Source of the DNA: Cyanobacteria bacterium SIG28
GTDB lineage: Bacteria; Cyanobacteriota; Vampirovibrionia; Gastranaerophilales; Gastranaerophilaceae
Assembly (NCBI GenBank): GCA_015152525.1
Contig: SUTU01000006.1
Coordinates: 1 to 39,985 of the forward strand
Direction: 5' to 3'
Length of the DNA stretch: 39,985 nt
Shown: one piece after another, positions 14,603 to 23,285 of the stretch
How the letters are laid out: every line of letters begins with the position of its first letter
Position numbering within the stretch: position 1 is the stretch's first letter
Program-made: the position numbers and the translations under genes
Notes under the pieces: model-generated
Told to the model about the DNA's origin: nothing
The model's input: only the letters and a program-made list of their open reading frames with translations
The model's database searches: none

Positions 14603-16045
14603 TTGGCAAAAGAAACAAAAATCAACCACACAGTTAAGATTAACGAAGTCGTTAAAGTAAAAGCGCCTATTGTGGAAGCTTTAAAAAACGCTGTAGAGAA
14701 TCCTACTTATCAATTTCACATCCCAGGTCATACTAAAGGTCAAGCCGTTTATAAGGATTTTAAAAAACTTATAGGCGAAAAGGCTTTAAGCGTTGATACT
14801 ACCGATGAATTTGACAATTTAGGAACACTGCACCCAGCAACAGGACCTATTGCAGAGGCTCAAGAACTTGCAGCAGAAGCATTCGGCGCACAAAAAACGT
14901 TCTTTTTGCTTAACGGTTCAACTGCAGGAAATATGGCTATTGGTATGTCATTAACCAAAGCAGGTCAAAAAGTTATTATTAACAGAAATTGCCACCGTTC
15001 AGCTCTTACAGGTTTGATGATATCAGGCGCTGAGCCAATTTGGATTTGTCCTAACAGAATTGAAGATTGGTCAATCTGGGGAAATATTGACGCACAAACA
15101 ATAGAAAAACATCTTCAAGAAAATGATAATGTTGGTTTAGTTTGGATAACAAACCCTACTTATGAAGGAGTTGTATCTGATATTAAATCAATAAGCAAAG
15201 TTTGTAGAAAATACGGCGTTCCTCTTGTTGTCGATGAGGCACACGGTTGTTTATGGAATTTTAACAAACATCTTCCGGAAACTGCTTTAAAATTAGGCGC
15301 TGATGCGGTTATTCATTCACTACACAAAACCGGTGGAAGTATGTCGCAAAGCTCAATGCTTCATATTGCAAAAAATTCATTAATTAACTCTGACGCTGTA
15401 GAAAAAGCTTTAAAAATGTTGCATACAACAAGCCCTTCTTTAATGTTGCTTGCAAGCTTAGATGCTGCAAGAGCAACTCTTCAATCACGTTCAGGTCAAG
15501 CGATATTAGATAGAACCATTCAAAACGCTAAGTATTTAAGAAAAAGATTAGATAATATTCCAAAACTTCATCAATTAAAAAATGATTTTGGATACTTAAC
15601 TGATGTAACTAAAGTTTTTATCAAAATTGACGGACTTTCAGGCAAACGTTTGGAATCAATTTTGGAAATAGAATTTAATATTGAGGTAGAATCTGCTTCT
15701 GATATTGGTGTTTTAGTTCTTTGTAACCTTGGTAACAAACGTTCTGATTTTGTTTACTTAGCAGAATGTTTAGAAAAAATTGCAACAGGTGATTATAAAG
15801 ATATTTATTATCTTGAAAAAAGAAAACATATGCCAATGCTCGAACCTCAAATCAAAATGAGTTTAAGAGAAGCGTATTATGCAGATAAAGAAGTTATTGC
15901 AAAAGAAAATGCTATCGGAAGAATTTCCGCAGAACTTGTTGCAGAATGCCCACCGGGAATTTCAATACTTTTACCCGGAGAATTAATTACAGAAGAACAT
16001 TTACCATATCTGAATGATTATAAAACTTTAGAAGTTGTTAAATAA
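14603..16045 (+). CDS. speA: Orn/Lys/Arg decarboxylase, PLP-dependent (probably arginine decarboxylase)
   Basis: A 480-residue fold-type-I PLP enzyme of the short Bacillus SpeA-like class. Visible motifs are FHIPGHTKG, TDEFDNLGTLHPATGPI, the PLP-phosphate loop NGSTAGNMA, DEAHGCLW (D211 for the pyridine nitrogen, H214) and the Schiff-base lysine K242 in HSLHKTGGSMSQ. The C-terminal domain contains PPGISILLPGE. It decarboxylates a basic amino acid to a polyamine precursor (agmatine, cadaverine or putrescine); substrate choice cannot be read from sequence alone. The start is TTG, with AGGA about 11 bases upstream, so initiation may be modest. It lies divergent from the TolC fusion and 53 bases before a methyltransferase gene. 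Confidence 0.88.
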   Translation: MAKETKINHTVKINEVVKVKAPIVEALKNAVENPTYQFHIPGHTKGQAVYKDFKKLIGEKALSVDTTDEFDNLGTLHPATGPIAEAQELAAEAFGAQKTFFLLNGSTAGNMAIGMSLTKAGQKVIINRNCHRSALTGLMISGAEPIWICPNRIEDWSIWGNIDAQTIEKHLQENDNVGLVWITNPTYEGVVSDIKSISKVCRKYGVPLVVDEAHGCLWNFNKHLPETALKLGADAVIHSLHKTGGSMSQSSMLHIAKNSLINSDAVEKALKMLHTTSPSLMLLASLDAARATLQSRSGQAILDRTIQNAKYLRKRLDNIPKLHQLKNDFGYLTDVTKVFIKIDGLSGKRLESILEIEFNIEVESASDIGVLVLCNLGNKRSDFVYLAECLEKIATGDYKDIYYLEKRKHMPMLEPQIKMSLREAYYADKEVIAKENAIGRISAELVAECPPGISILLPGELITEEHLPYLNDYKTLEVVK

Positions 16046-16098
16046 AATTTTATTTTTTATTTACTAGCAAAAAATACTTTTAGAAGTTTTGAAGTATT

Positions 16099-17115
16099 AT
16101 GCGAGTAAATAAAATAACAACTAAATATAGTAATTATAATAATACGTTCAAAAGTTTGCGTTTAAGCAATGGTGAAAATGATTATAGTGATACTTCTTTC
16201 TTTAGGGACAGTAAAACTCTGGAAAAATCTGCAAACTTATTAAAAAGCACTTTTCCTCAAGGATGTGATATTTTAGATTTTGCAGCCTCAAACGGAGAAG
16301 AATCTATTTCGTTATATTCATATATTGGTGATGACAAATTTAAAATACATGCCTATGACAAATCAGAAAAAGCCATAGATTTAGGAAAAAAAGGAGTATA
16401 TTCCATTTTTAATATTTGGGCAAAAGACAGATTTTTAATTAATGATTCAGAATTAGAAGAAAAATCTGAACATAAAAAAGAAAGACAATTAAAGATAAGA
16501 GAACTTTTTAATAAGATTATGGAAAGAGTTTCTAAACCTGAATACGAAATAAATGATTCGGACTTTTTGGAAATGCTTGAACAAATCGAAGGTTCTGAAG
16601 TCCAGTATTTTAAACTCAAAGATAAATTCAGAGATAAATTTGAGTTTGATATTGCTGACATAAACCAAATTGAAGATTTGGCACAAGATAAAGAAGTTGG
16701 AGCAGTTTTATTCAGAAACGCAATGTACATTCCAACAGGCAATTTAGCAGTTAATGAATTTTCATTTGATATTGGCAAACCTGTGAATAAAGAAAAAGTT
16801 ATCGAAGGAATTGTTGAAAAAGTTTATAATGTTTTAAAACCAGGAGGATTATTTATTCTTGGAAATATAGAAAAAGATCACGTGTATCTAGCTGACGAAA
16901 ATGTTCCTCAAGAAGAAAAATACTTTTTAAATGATTATTTTGTAGATATTTATAAACAACCACCACTTTGGATTGCACTGGAAAAAAACAATAGATTTAA
17001 AGCTATAGGATATTCAAAAGTATCACAACCTCATTTACTTTTTCCAGATCAAATGCTACCTACAATCTGGCAAAAAACAAAGGATAGCAAGGTTTTACAA
17101 AAAGTTTTAATGTAA
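16099..17115 (+). CDS. CheR-like SAM-dependent methyltransferase
   Basis: A 338-residue protein with the CheR layout. SFFRDSKTLEKSANLL (33-48) matches the CheR FFRD helix, motif I is ILDFAASNGEESISLY (58-73), the motif II acid is in HAYDKSEKAI (D87), and LFRNAMYIPTG replaces the CheR FRNVLIYF strand. LKPGGLFILGN is the late Rossmann strand. An insertion of about 60 charged residues (115-175) separates the halves. The N-terminus, MRVNKITTKYSNYNNTFKS, is an unusual tail of a type shared with the protein at 18687. CheR enzymes methylate chemoreceptor glutamates. This one sits 12 kb from the MCP/CheA locus and lacks the tetrapeptide-docking beta-subdomain signature, so its target is uncertain. 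Confidence 0.65.
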   Translation: MRVNKITTKYSNYNNTFKSLRLSNGENDYSDTSFFRDSKTLEKSANLLKSTFPQGCDILDFAASNGEESISLYSYIGDDKFKIHAYDKSEKAIDLGKKGVYSIFNIWAKDRFLINDSELEEKSEHKKERQLKIRELFNKIMERVSKPEYEINDSDFLEMLEQIEGSEVQYFKLKDKFRDKFEFDIADINQIEDLAQDKEVGAVLFRNAMYIPTGNLAVNEFSFDIGKPVNKEKVIEGIVEKVYNVLKPGGLFILGNIEKDHVYLADENVPQEEKYFLNDYFVDIYKQPPLWIALEKNNRFKAIGYSKVSQPHLLFPDQMLPTIWQKTKDSKVLQKVLM

Positions 17116-17177
17116 AATTCATTTCTGTATTAACTTTGTGATAAAATAAAATCAAAAGAGTATTTTAGGAGAGTAAA

Positions 17178-18380
17178 ATGCAAAATATAAGAAAAGTTAC
17201 TGATAATATTTTTTATATCGGTTGCTCCAGTCGTAAGCAACAAATTTTCGAAGCGATTTACCCTATTGATAAGGGAATATCTTACAATTCATATTTTATT
17301 GACGATGAAAAGACTGTTCTTATTGATACTGTTGACAAATCATGTGCCGAACAGTTTTATGAAAATCTTGATAAGGTTTTAAGCGGCAGAAAACTTGATT
17401 ATATGATTATTCAGCACATGGAACCTGACCATGCTGCTTTAATAAACAATATCGCTACAAAATATCCGGAAGTAAAAATTGTTTGTACAAGTAAAACCGT
17501 TAATATGATTAAACAATTCTTTGATTTGGATATAAGCACATCAGCAATGATTGTAAAAGAGGGTGATAGCCTAAACAGCGGTAAACATGAGTTTCATTTT
17601 GTAATGGCACCAATGGTTCATTGGCCGGAAGTTATGGTTACATACGAAAAAAATAACGGTATATTATTCTCCGCTGATGCTTTTGGCTCATTTGGTGCAA
17701 TTAATGGTAATTTATACGATTCGCAAATTAATTTTGAAAGAGATTATTTGGATGAAGCAAGAAGATATTATACCAATATAGTTGGGCAATACGGCATGCA
17801 AGTACAAGCTCTTCTTAAAAAAGCTTCTACTATAGATATCAAGATGATTTGTCCGCTTCACGGTGTAATAGTTAAAGAAAATATTGGTTTATTTGTAGAA
17901 AAATACAACAAGTGGTCATTGTATGAACCTGAAAATAAATCTATAATGATTGCATACTCTTCCGTATATGGCGGAACAGAAAATGCGGTAAATATTTTAG
18001 CAGGACAACTTGCTGATAAAGGAGTTAATGATATCAAAATTTTTGATACATCAATTACTCACCCTTCACACATTCTTGCAGAAGCATTTAAAGCTTCGCA
18101 CATTGTAATAGCGACTACAACATATAATGCAGGAATTTTTGAAACAATGGATAGAGTTTTAAACTCTTTCAAAAAACATAATCTTCAAAACAGAAAATAT
18201 GTTATTATACAAAACGGTTCTTGGGCGCCAACTTGCACAAAACAAGTAAGAGAATTGATTGAAAGCATTAAAGGCTCAGAAATTATTGATGATTCAATTT
18301 GTATAACATCTTCTTTAAAAGAAGAACAAATAACAGAAATAGAAAGAGTGGCGGATTTATTGGTTAATTCGCTGAAATAA
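17178..18380 (+). CDS. Flavodiiron protein (A-type flavoprotein, O2/NO reductase)
   Basis: A 400-residue two-domain enzyme. The N-terminal metallo-beta-lactamase-like domain carries the diiron ligands H80-x-E82-x-D84-H85 (QHMEPDH), H148 (VHWPE), D167 (FSADAFG) and H228 (PLHG). The C-terminal flavodoxin domain starts near 256 ([13 protein letters not shown]) and contains TTTYNAGIF and NGSWAP for FMN. It reduces O2 to water, or NO to N2O, in the cytoplasm of anaerobes and takes electrons from rubredoxin, which is encoded 14 bases downstream. AGGAGAG precedes the ATG. A TGATAAAAT extended -10 is visible at 17139-17147. The two genes form an oxidative/nitrosative stress operon ended by the terminator at 18562. 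Confidence 0.95.
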   Translation: MQNIRKVTDNIFYIGCSSRKQQIFEAIYPIDKGISYNSYFIDDEKTVLIDTVDKSCAEQFYENLDKVLSGRKLDYMIIQHMEPDHAALINNIATKYPEVKIVCTSKTVNMIKQFFDLDISTSAMIVKEGDSLNSGKHEFHFVMAPMVHWPEVMVTYEKNNGILFSADAFGSFGAINGNLYDSQINFERDYLDEARRYYTNIVGQYGMQVQALLKKASTIDIKMICPLHGVIVKENIGLFVEKYNKWSLYEPENKSIMIAYSSVYGGTENAVNILAGQLADKGVNDIKIFDTSITHPSHILAEAFKASHIVIATTTYNAGIFETMDRVLNSFKKHNLQNRKYVIIQNGSWAPTCTKQVRELIESIKGSEIIDDSICITSSLKEEQITEIERVADLLVNSLK

Positions 18381-18394
18381 AAAGGAGTGAAATT

Positions 18395-18556
18395 ATGGAA
18401 AAATACGTTTGCACAGTTTGTCATTATGTATATGACCCTGCAATAGGTGATGCTGATAACGGAATCTCAGCAGGAACATCTTTTGCTGATTTACCTGCAG
18501 ATTGGGTTTGTCCGCTTTGTTCTGTAGGTAAAGATATGTTCGAAGTTCAAGAATAA
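18395..18556 (+). CDS. Rubredoxin
   Basis: A 53-residue rubredoxin starting [19 protein letters not shown]. The four iron-binding cysteines are in C6-x2-C9 and WVCPLC. The aromatic core (Y4, Y11, Y13, W38) and [11 protein letters not shown] are typical. It is an electron carrier in the cytoplasm. GGAG lies 8 bases before the ATG. Its place immediately after the flavodiiron gene strongly suggests that it is that enzyme's electron donor. Confidence 0.97.
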   Translation: MEKYVCTVCHYVYDPAIGDADNGISAGTSFADLPADWVCPLCSVGKDMFEVQE

Positions 18557-18561
18557 TAAAG

Positions 18562-18591
18562 AAAAGGCTCAGTTTTAAACTGAGCCTTTTT
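18562..18591 (+). terminator. Intrinsic terminator of the flavodiiron-rubredoxin operon
   Basis: A perfect 14-bp stem, AAAAGGCTCAGTTT / AAACTGAGCCTTTT, with a single-base centre (in practice a small AT loop), ending in a T run. It starts 6 bases after the rubredoxin stop. Confidence 0.92.
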
Positions 18592-18627
18592 AGTAAAAAA
18601 TTTAGCTTAACATTTATACATAAATAC

Positions 18628-18656
18628 TTGCCAATATTTTAATAAAGGAATATACT
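18628..18656 (+). promoter_or_regulatory. Sigma-70-type promoter of the small Gly-rich protein gene
   Basis: TTGCCA (18628-18633), a 17-base spacer and TATACT (18651-18656). It lies between the upstream terminator and the gene at 18687, leaving a leader of about 25 bases that contains AGGAGG. Confidence 0.7.
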
Positions 18657-18686
18657 TAGTCAAAAGGAAATTAGGAGGTGTGTGTT

Positions 18687-19007
18687 ATGAGAGTTTCTGC
18701 AATCCAAAAATCAATGGTTAGACAAAATTCTGTTCAAAAACAAGCAACTAAACCAAGATGTTTAAAACAAGAACCGGAACAAATTCCTGAGCAAGCTACG
18801 GCAAATCCTGCTTTCAAAGGTAGTAATGGTGCTTTATTGGGATTAGGAGGCGGATTAATAACCGGTTTAGCTACTGTTGGTGGTGCAGCAATAGCAGGTG
18901 TATTAGTTCTTCCGGCTGCAATCGGTGGTTTAGCAATTGTTGCAACAGGCGCTGCAGGTGCTGCAGCAGGTAACAAAATTGAAGATAAAATTAAAGGTAA
19001 AAAATAA
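18687..19007 (+). CDS. Small Gly/Ala-rich membrane-associated protein with N-terminal FKG motif
   Basis: A 106-residue protein. ATG 18687 is preferred over GTG 18678 because AGGAGG (18673-18678) lies 8 bases before it. Residues 1-45 are polar and basic (MRVSAIQKSMVRQ...PRCLKQEPEQIPEQ) and lead to NPAFKG. Residues about 52-95 are a Gly/Ala/Leu-rich hydrophobic hairpin with glycine-zipper spacing (GLGGGLITGLATVGGAAIAG, then PAAIGGLAIVATGAAGAAAG). The tail is KIEDKIKGKK. It may insert in a membrane or oligomerise. No family is recognised. It has its own promoter and is not obviously in an operon. Confidence 0.75.
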   Translation: MRVSAIQKSMVRQNSVQKQATKPRCLKQEPEQIPEQATANPAFKGSNGALLGLGGGLITGLATVGGAAIAGVLVLPAAIGGLAIVATGAAGAAAGNKIEDKIKGKK

Positions 19008-19022
19008 TTAGACTTTGTTATC

Positions 19023-19052
19023 TTGTTAAAACCTGCTTAAATATGGTATAAT
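19023..19052 (+). promoter_or_regulatory. Promoter of the SF1 helicase gene
   Basis: TTGTTA (19023-19028), an 18-base spacer and TATAAT (19047-19052) preceded by TGG (extended -10). The leader of about 25 bases carries GGAGAG before ATG 19083. Confidence 0.7.
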
Positions 19053-19082
19053 TTCTTCATACATATAAGTATGGAGAGATAA

Positions 19083-22000
19083 ATGTTACAAGAAGCAACA
19101 AGAGCTATTAATTCTGCATTCAATAATAGTTTTATAAAAAAATTAAGCCAATATCTTCATGATTGCGTTCGTGAAGAGGTTAAGAGTTCAACTTTTAGAA
19201 ACTTAAAAGCTGATAGGGATAATAAGTGGATTTTCTTAGACCAAGAAGATACACTATTTACAAAAGGTCTTGAATATTTAAGACTGGAAGGTTCTGATGC
19301 AAAGTTAACAGAACTTATGATACAGTCTGAAACAAGTCAAAAAGATAAATATTTAATATACGGCTATTTATTTCTCGTAGGGAAAACAAAAACCGGTAAA
19401 AAGAACGAATTTTTAACTCCGCTACTTTATTCTCCTTGTCGTTTGGAAAGAAATGGCGTGAACATAAATTGTATTCTTACAGACGAATTTATCTCATTAA
19501 ACACCGGTGCACTAACTGCATTGATGAAAAAAAGTGATGATGAAGATGAAACAGAACAACTTTTAGAAGGTTTGCTGGATGTAGTACCTACTACTCCTAT
19601 TACGGAAGAGAAAATGAATATTTTCTTAACCACCCTAAAATCAATTGTTCCGGACATTGATATATCTTTAAATCACGAAATGGATGTACAAGAAGATAAC
19701 ATTTCAAAAGATTTTTATAATGAAAATTCAAGTATCAAAATAAATTCTGAAAACATTGATGAAATTATTGAAGAAGAGGAAAACGCTAAAAAAACAACAA
19801 TTGCACTTGAAAAAATACATTTGACAAACCAAAGCGCAATTATTTTAACAAAACGTCCTTCCGTAACTGCAGGTGTTTTACACGAATTAACCCAAATTGC
19901 AGAAAAACCTAGTGGTGTTTATAGAGAAACCGTTTTAAATCTGATTAACGAAGAATATACCCAATCAAAACCTACAGATTGTCAACAAAAAACTTTAGCT
20001 GATTTTTATCCTGTAACGCCGTTATCATTATCAGATGCACAGCTTAATGTAGTAAGAAATATAGAAAATACTAAATTGGTTTCTGTTTTTGGTCCTCCCG
20101 GAACGGGTAAATCTCAAACAATCGTAAACCTTGTAGCTCATCTTATTGCTAACGGAAAAACCGTTTTAGTTGCTTCCAGAATGGACAAAGCCGTTGATGT
20201 TGTAGCAGAAAGACTTAATTCACTCGGCGCACCATTTTTGGCTTTAAGAGCCGGTAGATTAAATTATCAAAGAGAATTAAGTATGCAACTCCAAGACTTG
20301 TTATCTAATAAAGTTGATTTAGATGACGGTATTGAAAGCTCTATTATGTGCGATGTTTCCGACATGGAAGCTCTTTTGAAATCAGTTAATGAAATGGAAA
20401 GAAAAGCAGAGCAAATTATTAAGCTTGAAAACGAATGGAATCTTATTAATGAACAAATTAAGCTCGAAGAACCTGCTCACAAAAATCATTATTTTATAAA
20501 AAATAATTTAAAAGGTGATGAAATAAAATCTATTGAAGAAATCATTTCAACACTTAACTCTAATCAAGAAAAATCAGGATTTTTAGCTAATTTTAAAAAT
20601 GCATCTTCAATCGGTAAATTAAAAAAGATACTAAAACTTTCCAATTTTGATGTTAATAACGAAAATCTAATGATTTTATCAACAGAGTTAGAGTTTGCAA
20701 AACTTATTTGTAAATCCAGAATGATTGAAACAGAAATTCAATCAATCGGAAATATACATATTATTTCTGAACAACTTAGAACAATGCGTAAAAAGCAACG
20801 CAAATTAGCTATTGATATTCTTAAATCAAAACGCAGAGAAGCACTTAAAGGTTTGATGAGAGATTCAATCAAACGTCAAAGATTATTTGTACACTCAAAA
20901 TCTCTTGTGGAAAGAAAGAAAAACCTTCAAAACAGATTACTTGAAACAGAAGATTTCAAACCTTTATTAGAAGCCTTCCCTTGCTGGTGCGTTACGACTT
21001 ATGCCGTTTCCGGCTCATTACCGCTTAAACCGGGATTATTTGATGTTGTAATTATTGACGAAGCTTCTCAATGTGATATTGCAAGTTGTTTCCCTATTTT
21101 ATACAGAGCTAAAAAAGCTGTAGTAGTTGGCGATGACAAACAATTACCGCATTTGTCATTCTTAGAAAAAGCAAAAGAACAATCATTCTTATCTCAATAT
21201 GGAATAAACGACAGATACCAATTAATGTGGCGATTTAGAACTAACTCTATGTTTGATTTAGCAAACTATTATTCTATGCATCCTGTTTTGTTGGATGAAC
21301 ATTTTAGAAGTTTACCGCCGATTATTAATTATTCCAACAAAGAATTTTACGGAAACAGAATTAAGGTTATGCGCAGAAACGACAATTCTTCTAAAGTTAT
21401 TGAAGCTGTTGTTGTTCCTGACGGAAAAGTTGATTCTGATGCAACAAGAAATCTTCCTGAGATAGAAGCATTGGTAAAAAGGCTTTATGATATCGTTGTT
21501 GAAGATGAAAGAACAAATCCGGATAAACCGGTCAGTATCGGTATAATTTCACCTTTTAGAGCGCAAGTTGAACAGTTGAAACTTTCGGTTTCCAAAGTTC
21601 TTTCCGAACATATGATGGAAAAACACCAAATTGAAATCGGTACGGCTCACACTTTCCAAGGTGATGAAAGAGATATTATGCTTATATCTTGGGCTTATGC
21701 ACAAAACAGTTATCCACAAAGCTTAATATTTTTACAAAAACCAAACTTGTTTAATGTTGCAATAACAAGAGCAAGATTTAAAACTATTAACTTCATCTCA
21801 AAAAATCCAAGAGAGTTACCGGAAGGTATTCTAAGAAGTTATTTTGGTTTTATTGAAGAATATGAAAATCGTTATTCTTTAATAAATTCTGATGATTTTG
21901 ATGAAAATATTTATAAAAACTCGTTTGAAAAAGAAGTCGCACAAGCTTTTCGTGATTTAGGACACAAAGTGGTTTGCGGTGATGAAATTGCAGGGCTTAG

Positions 22001-22196
22001 CGTTGACTTATTAATTGATGACAAATTTATAGTAGAATGCGACGGCGTTGAAGATAAAATTCCAAACAAAGTTTCTAATATGAAAAAACAAACAATTCTT
22101 GAACGTTCAGGACTTAAAGTTTCCAGAATTACTGCAAGAGAATGGAATTATTCGCCAAAAGCTTGTATTGATAGAGTTATTAACTCAAATCTATAA
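19083..22196 (+). CDS. Superfamily 1 (Upf1-like) helicase with C-terminal nuclease-like domain
   Basis: A 1037-residue protein. The N-terminal 300 residues are not recognised and include an acidic stretch (EIIEEEENAKK). The SF1B motor has Walker A GPPGTGKS (337-344), Walker B IIDEAS (about 657-662), motif III GDDKQLP (about 687), HFRSLPPI (motif IV region), AHTFQGDERDI (about 853) and the arginine-finger motif NVAITRAR (about 890). A helical/coiled insert (400-620) splits the first RecA domain. Residues about 940-1037 resemble Vsr/DUF559-type endonucleases: SFEKEVAQAF, SVDLLIDDKFIVECDG, then an ERSG-L-V-RIT strand, keeping D...E-C-D residues of a PD-(D/E)XK site. Such helicase-nuclease fusions occur in repair and in anti-phage systems. 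It stands alone here. Its stop overlaps the convergent gene's stop. Confidence 0.88.
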   Translation: MLQEATRAINSAFNNSFIKKLSQYLHDCVREEVKSSTFRNLKADRDNKWIFLDQEDTLFTKGLEYLRLEGSDAKLTELMIQSETSQKDKYLIYGYLFLVGKTKTGKKNEFLTPLLYSPCRLERNGVNINCILTDEFISLNTGALTALMKKSDDEDETEQLLEGLLDVVPTTPITEEKMNIFLTTLKSIVPDIDISLNHEMDVQEDNISKDFYNENSSIKINSENIDEIIEEEENAKKTTIALEKIHLTNQSAIILTKRPSVTAGVLHELTQIAEKPSGVYRETVLNLINEEYTQSKPTDCQQKTLADFYPVTPLSLSDAQLNVVRNIENTKLVSVFGPPGTGKSQTIVNLVAHLIANGKTVLVASRMDKAVDVVAERLNSLGAPFLALRAGRLNYQRELSMQLQDLLSNKVDLDDGIESSIMCDVSDMEALLKSVNEMERKAEQIIKLENEWNLINEQIKLEEPAHKNHYFIKNNLKGDEIKSIEEIISTLNSNQEKSGFLANFKNASSIGKLKKILKLSNFDVNNENLMILSTELEFAKLICKSRMIETEIQSIGNIHIISEQLRTMRKKQRKLAIDILKSKRREALKGLMRDSIKRQRLFVHSKSLVERKKNLQNRLLETEDFKPLLEAFPCWCVTTYAVSGSLPLKPGLFDVVIIDEASQCDIASCFPILYRAKKAVVVGDDKQLPHLSFLEKAKEQSFLSQYGINDRYQLMWRFRTNSMFDLANYYSMHPVLLDEHFRSLPPIINYSNKEFYGNRIKVMRRNDNSSKVIEAVVVPDGKVDSDATRNLPEIEALVKRLYDIVVEDERTNPDKPVSIGIISPFRAQVEQLKLSVSKVLSEHMMEKHQIEIGTAHTFQGDERDIMLISWAYAQNSYPQSLIFLQKPNLFNVAITRARFKTINFISKNPRELPEGILRSYFGFIEEYENRYSLINSDDFDENIYKNSFEKEVAQAFRDLGHKVVCGDEIAGLSVDLLIDDKFIVECDGVEDKIPNKVSNMKKQTILERSGLKVSRITAREWNYSPKACIDRVINSNL

Positions 22197-23285
22197 TTCT
22201 AAATCTTTGTTAATTTTATCAACAATCTTTTTATAATCCTTACTAACAGGAGTACTTTGTGATGTTTTAATAACATCCAGAAAAACTTTTTCATTGTGAT
22301 TAGAATTATTCAAAACCTTTGAAGCTTCGATATTTGCAGGAACTATTAAACCTGTTTTAGCAAAATATTGAGCACTTTTTTGTGAGCTTAAATAATTTAC
22401 AAATTTTTTTGCTGAATTTTTATGCTTAGAATTTTTCGAAATTGCCCAACCTGAAACATCTATATAATGCGGTGATTTCCCTTCAGGAAAATTTATCACA
22501 TACCAATTAAAATCAGCTTTTTCGGTAATTTTTGGATACATCCAACGACCGGAAAGATATAAACCGATTTTTTTATCCAAAAACATTTGTGCCAAAGTAG
22601 AACTGCCAACTTGACTTTTAGAAGGAGCAATACGATATTTTTTCACCAAATCTTTGTAAAAATTTATCCCATGCCGGCTATTTTGATTATCTATTATTAA
22701 ATTATAATTTTTATCAAAAATTCCGCCACCAAAATAAGTCAAATAAGGCATTGCCCAATAAATTTCATCTTCATAACTTATCCCGTATATATTATTTTTT
22801 GTTGCTTTTTGTGCAATATCTAACAACATATCTAAATCCCAGTTTTGAGAGATTTCACCAACGATATCGGAATTTACATAAAATACAAGGCTTGAAACAT
22901 CTCTGGGAATTGCTAATAGTTTATTATTATAACTTAATCCGTCTAATGCTTGAGAATAAAATTCACCGTCCAAAACCATATTGCTCAAATCTTCCAATTC
23001 TTTTTCATAAATCGGCAAATTCAAATTGTTTATGAATAACACATCCGGTGCAGTATTAGAAGCAAATAGCAAATGAATTTTTTGAAAATAGTTTTGAGGT
23101 ATATGCAAAAATTTAACTGAAATATCAGAATTTTCTTGTTCAAAATCAGCTATAATTTTTTTTAAAATTTTAACTTCTGTTACTGAACCCCAAGAAGAAA
23201 AAACAATCTCTTCTTTAGATGTTTTTGCAGAACAACCCGTTAAAAAATTTAAAACTAAAAAAACAGTAAAAAGTTTTTTTAACAT
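22191..23285 (-). CDS. Family 1 extracellular solute-binding lipoprotein
   Basis: A 364-residue ABC-type sugar-binding-like protein. The signal ends with the lipobox LTGC (about 15-18), so it should be lipid-anchored. The first lobe begins IVFSSWGSVTEVKILKKIIA, then FEQENSDISVKF and APDVLFINNLNLPIY, all typical of MalE/UgpB relatives. IPRDVSSLVFYVNSDI and SGRWMYPKI are conserved lobe-2 regions, and VSGWAISKNSKHKN fits the hinge motif. No permease or ATPase genes are adjacent. Instead it overlaps the FimV-like gene by 7 bases and ends a chemotaxis-type gene row, so it may feed a receptor and not a transporter. It shares CTATAA at its stop with the convergent helicase gene. Confidence 0.88.
   Translation of the reverse strand: MLKKLFTVFLVLNFLTGCSAKTSKEEIVFSSWGSVTEVKILKKIIADFEQENSDISVKFLHIPQNYFQKIHLLFASNTAPDVLFINNLNLPIYEKELEDLSNMVLDGEFYSQALDGLSYNNKLLAIPRDVSSLVFYVNSDIVGEISQNWDLDMLLDIAQKATKNNIYGISYEDEIYWAMPYLTYFGGGIFDKNYNLIIDNQNSRHGINFYKDLVKKYRIAPSKSQVGSSTLAQMFLDKKIGLYLSGRWMYPKITEKADFNWYVINFPEGKSPHYIDVSGWAISKNSKHKNSAKKFVNYLSSQKSAQYFAKTGLIVPANIEASKVLNNSNHNEKVFLDVIKTSQSTPVSKDYKKIVDKINKDLEL

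Noticed and set aside
16353-16778. Minus-strand 141-residue frame within the CheR-like gene
   Set aside because: Antisense shadow without ribosome site; the plus-strand frame has recognisable methyltransferase motifs.
22191-23285. A complete sugar ABC importer
   Set aside because: Only the binding protein is present; no permease or ATPase gene lies within the window.
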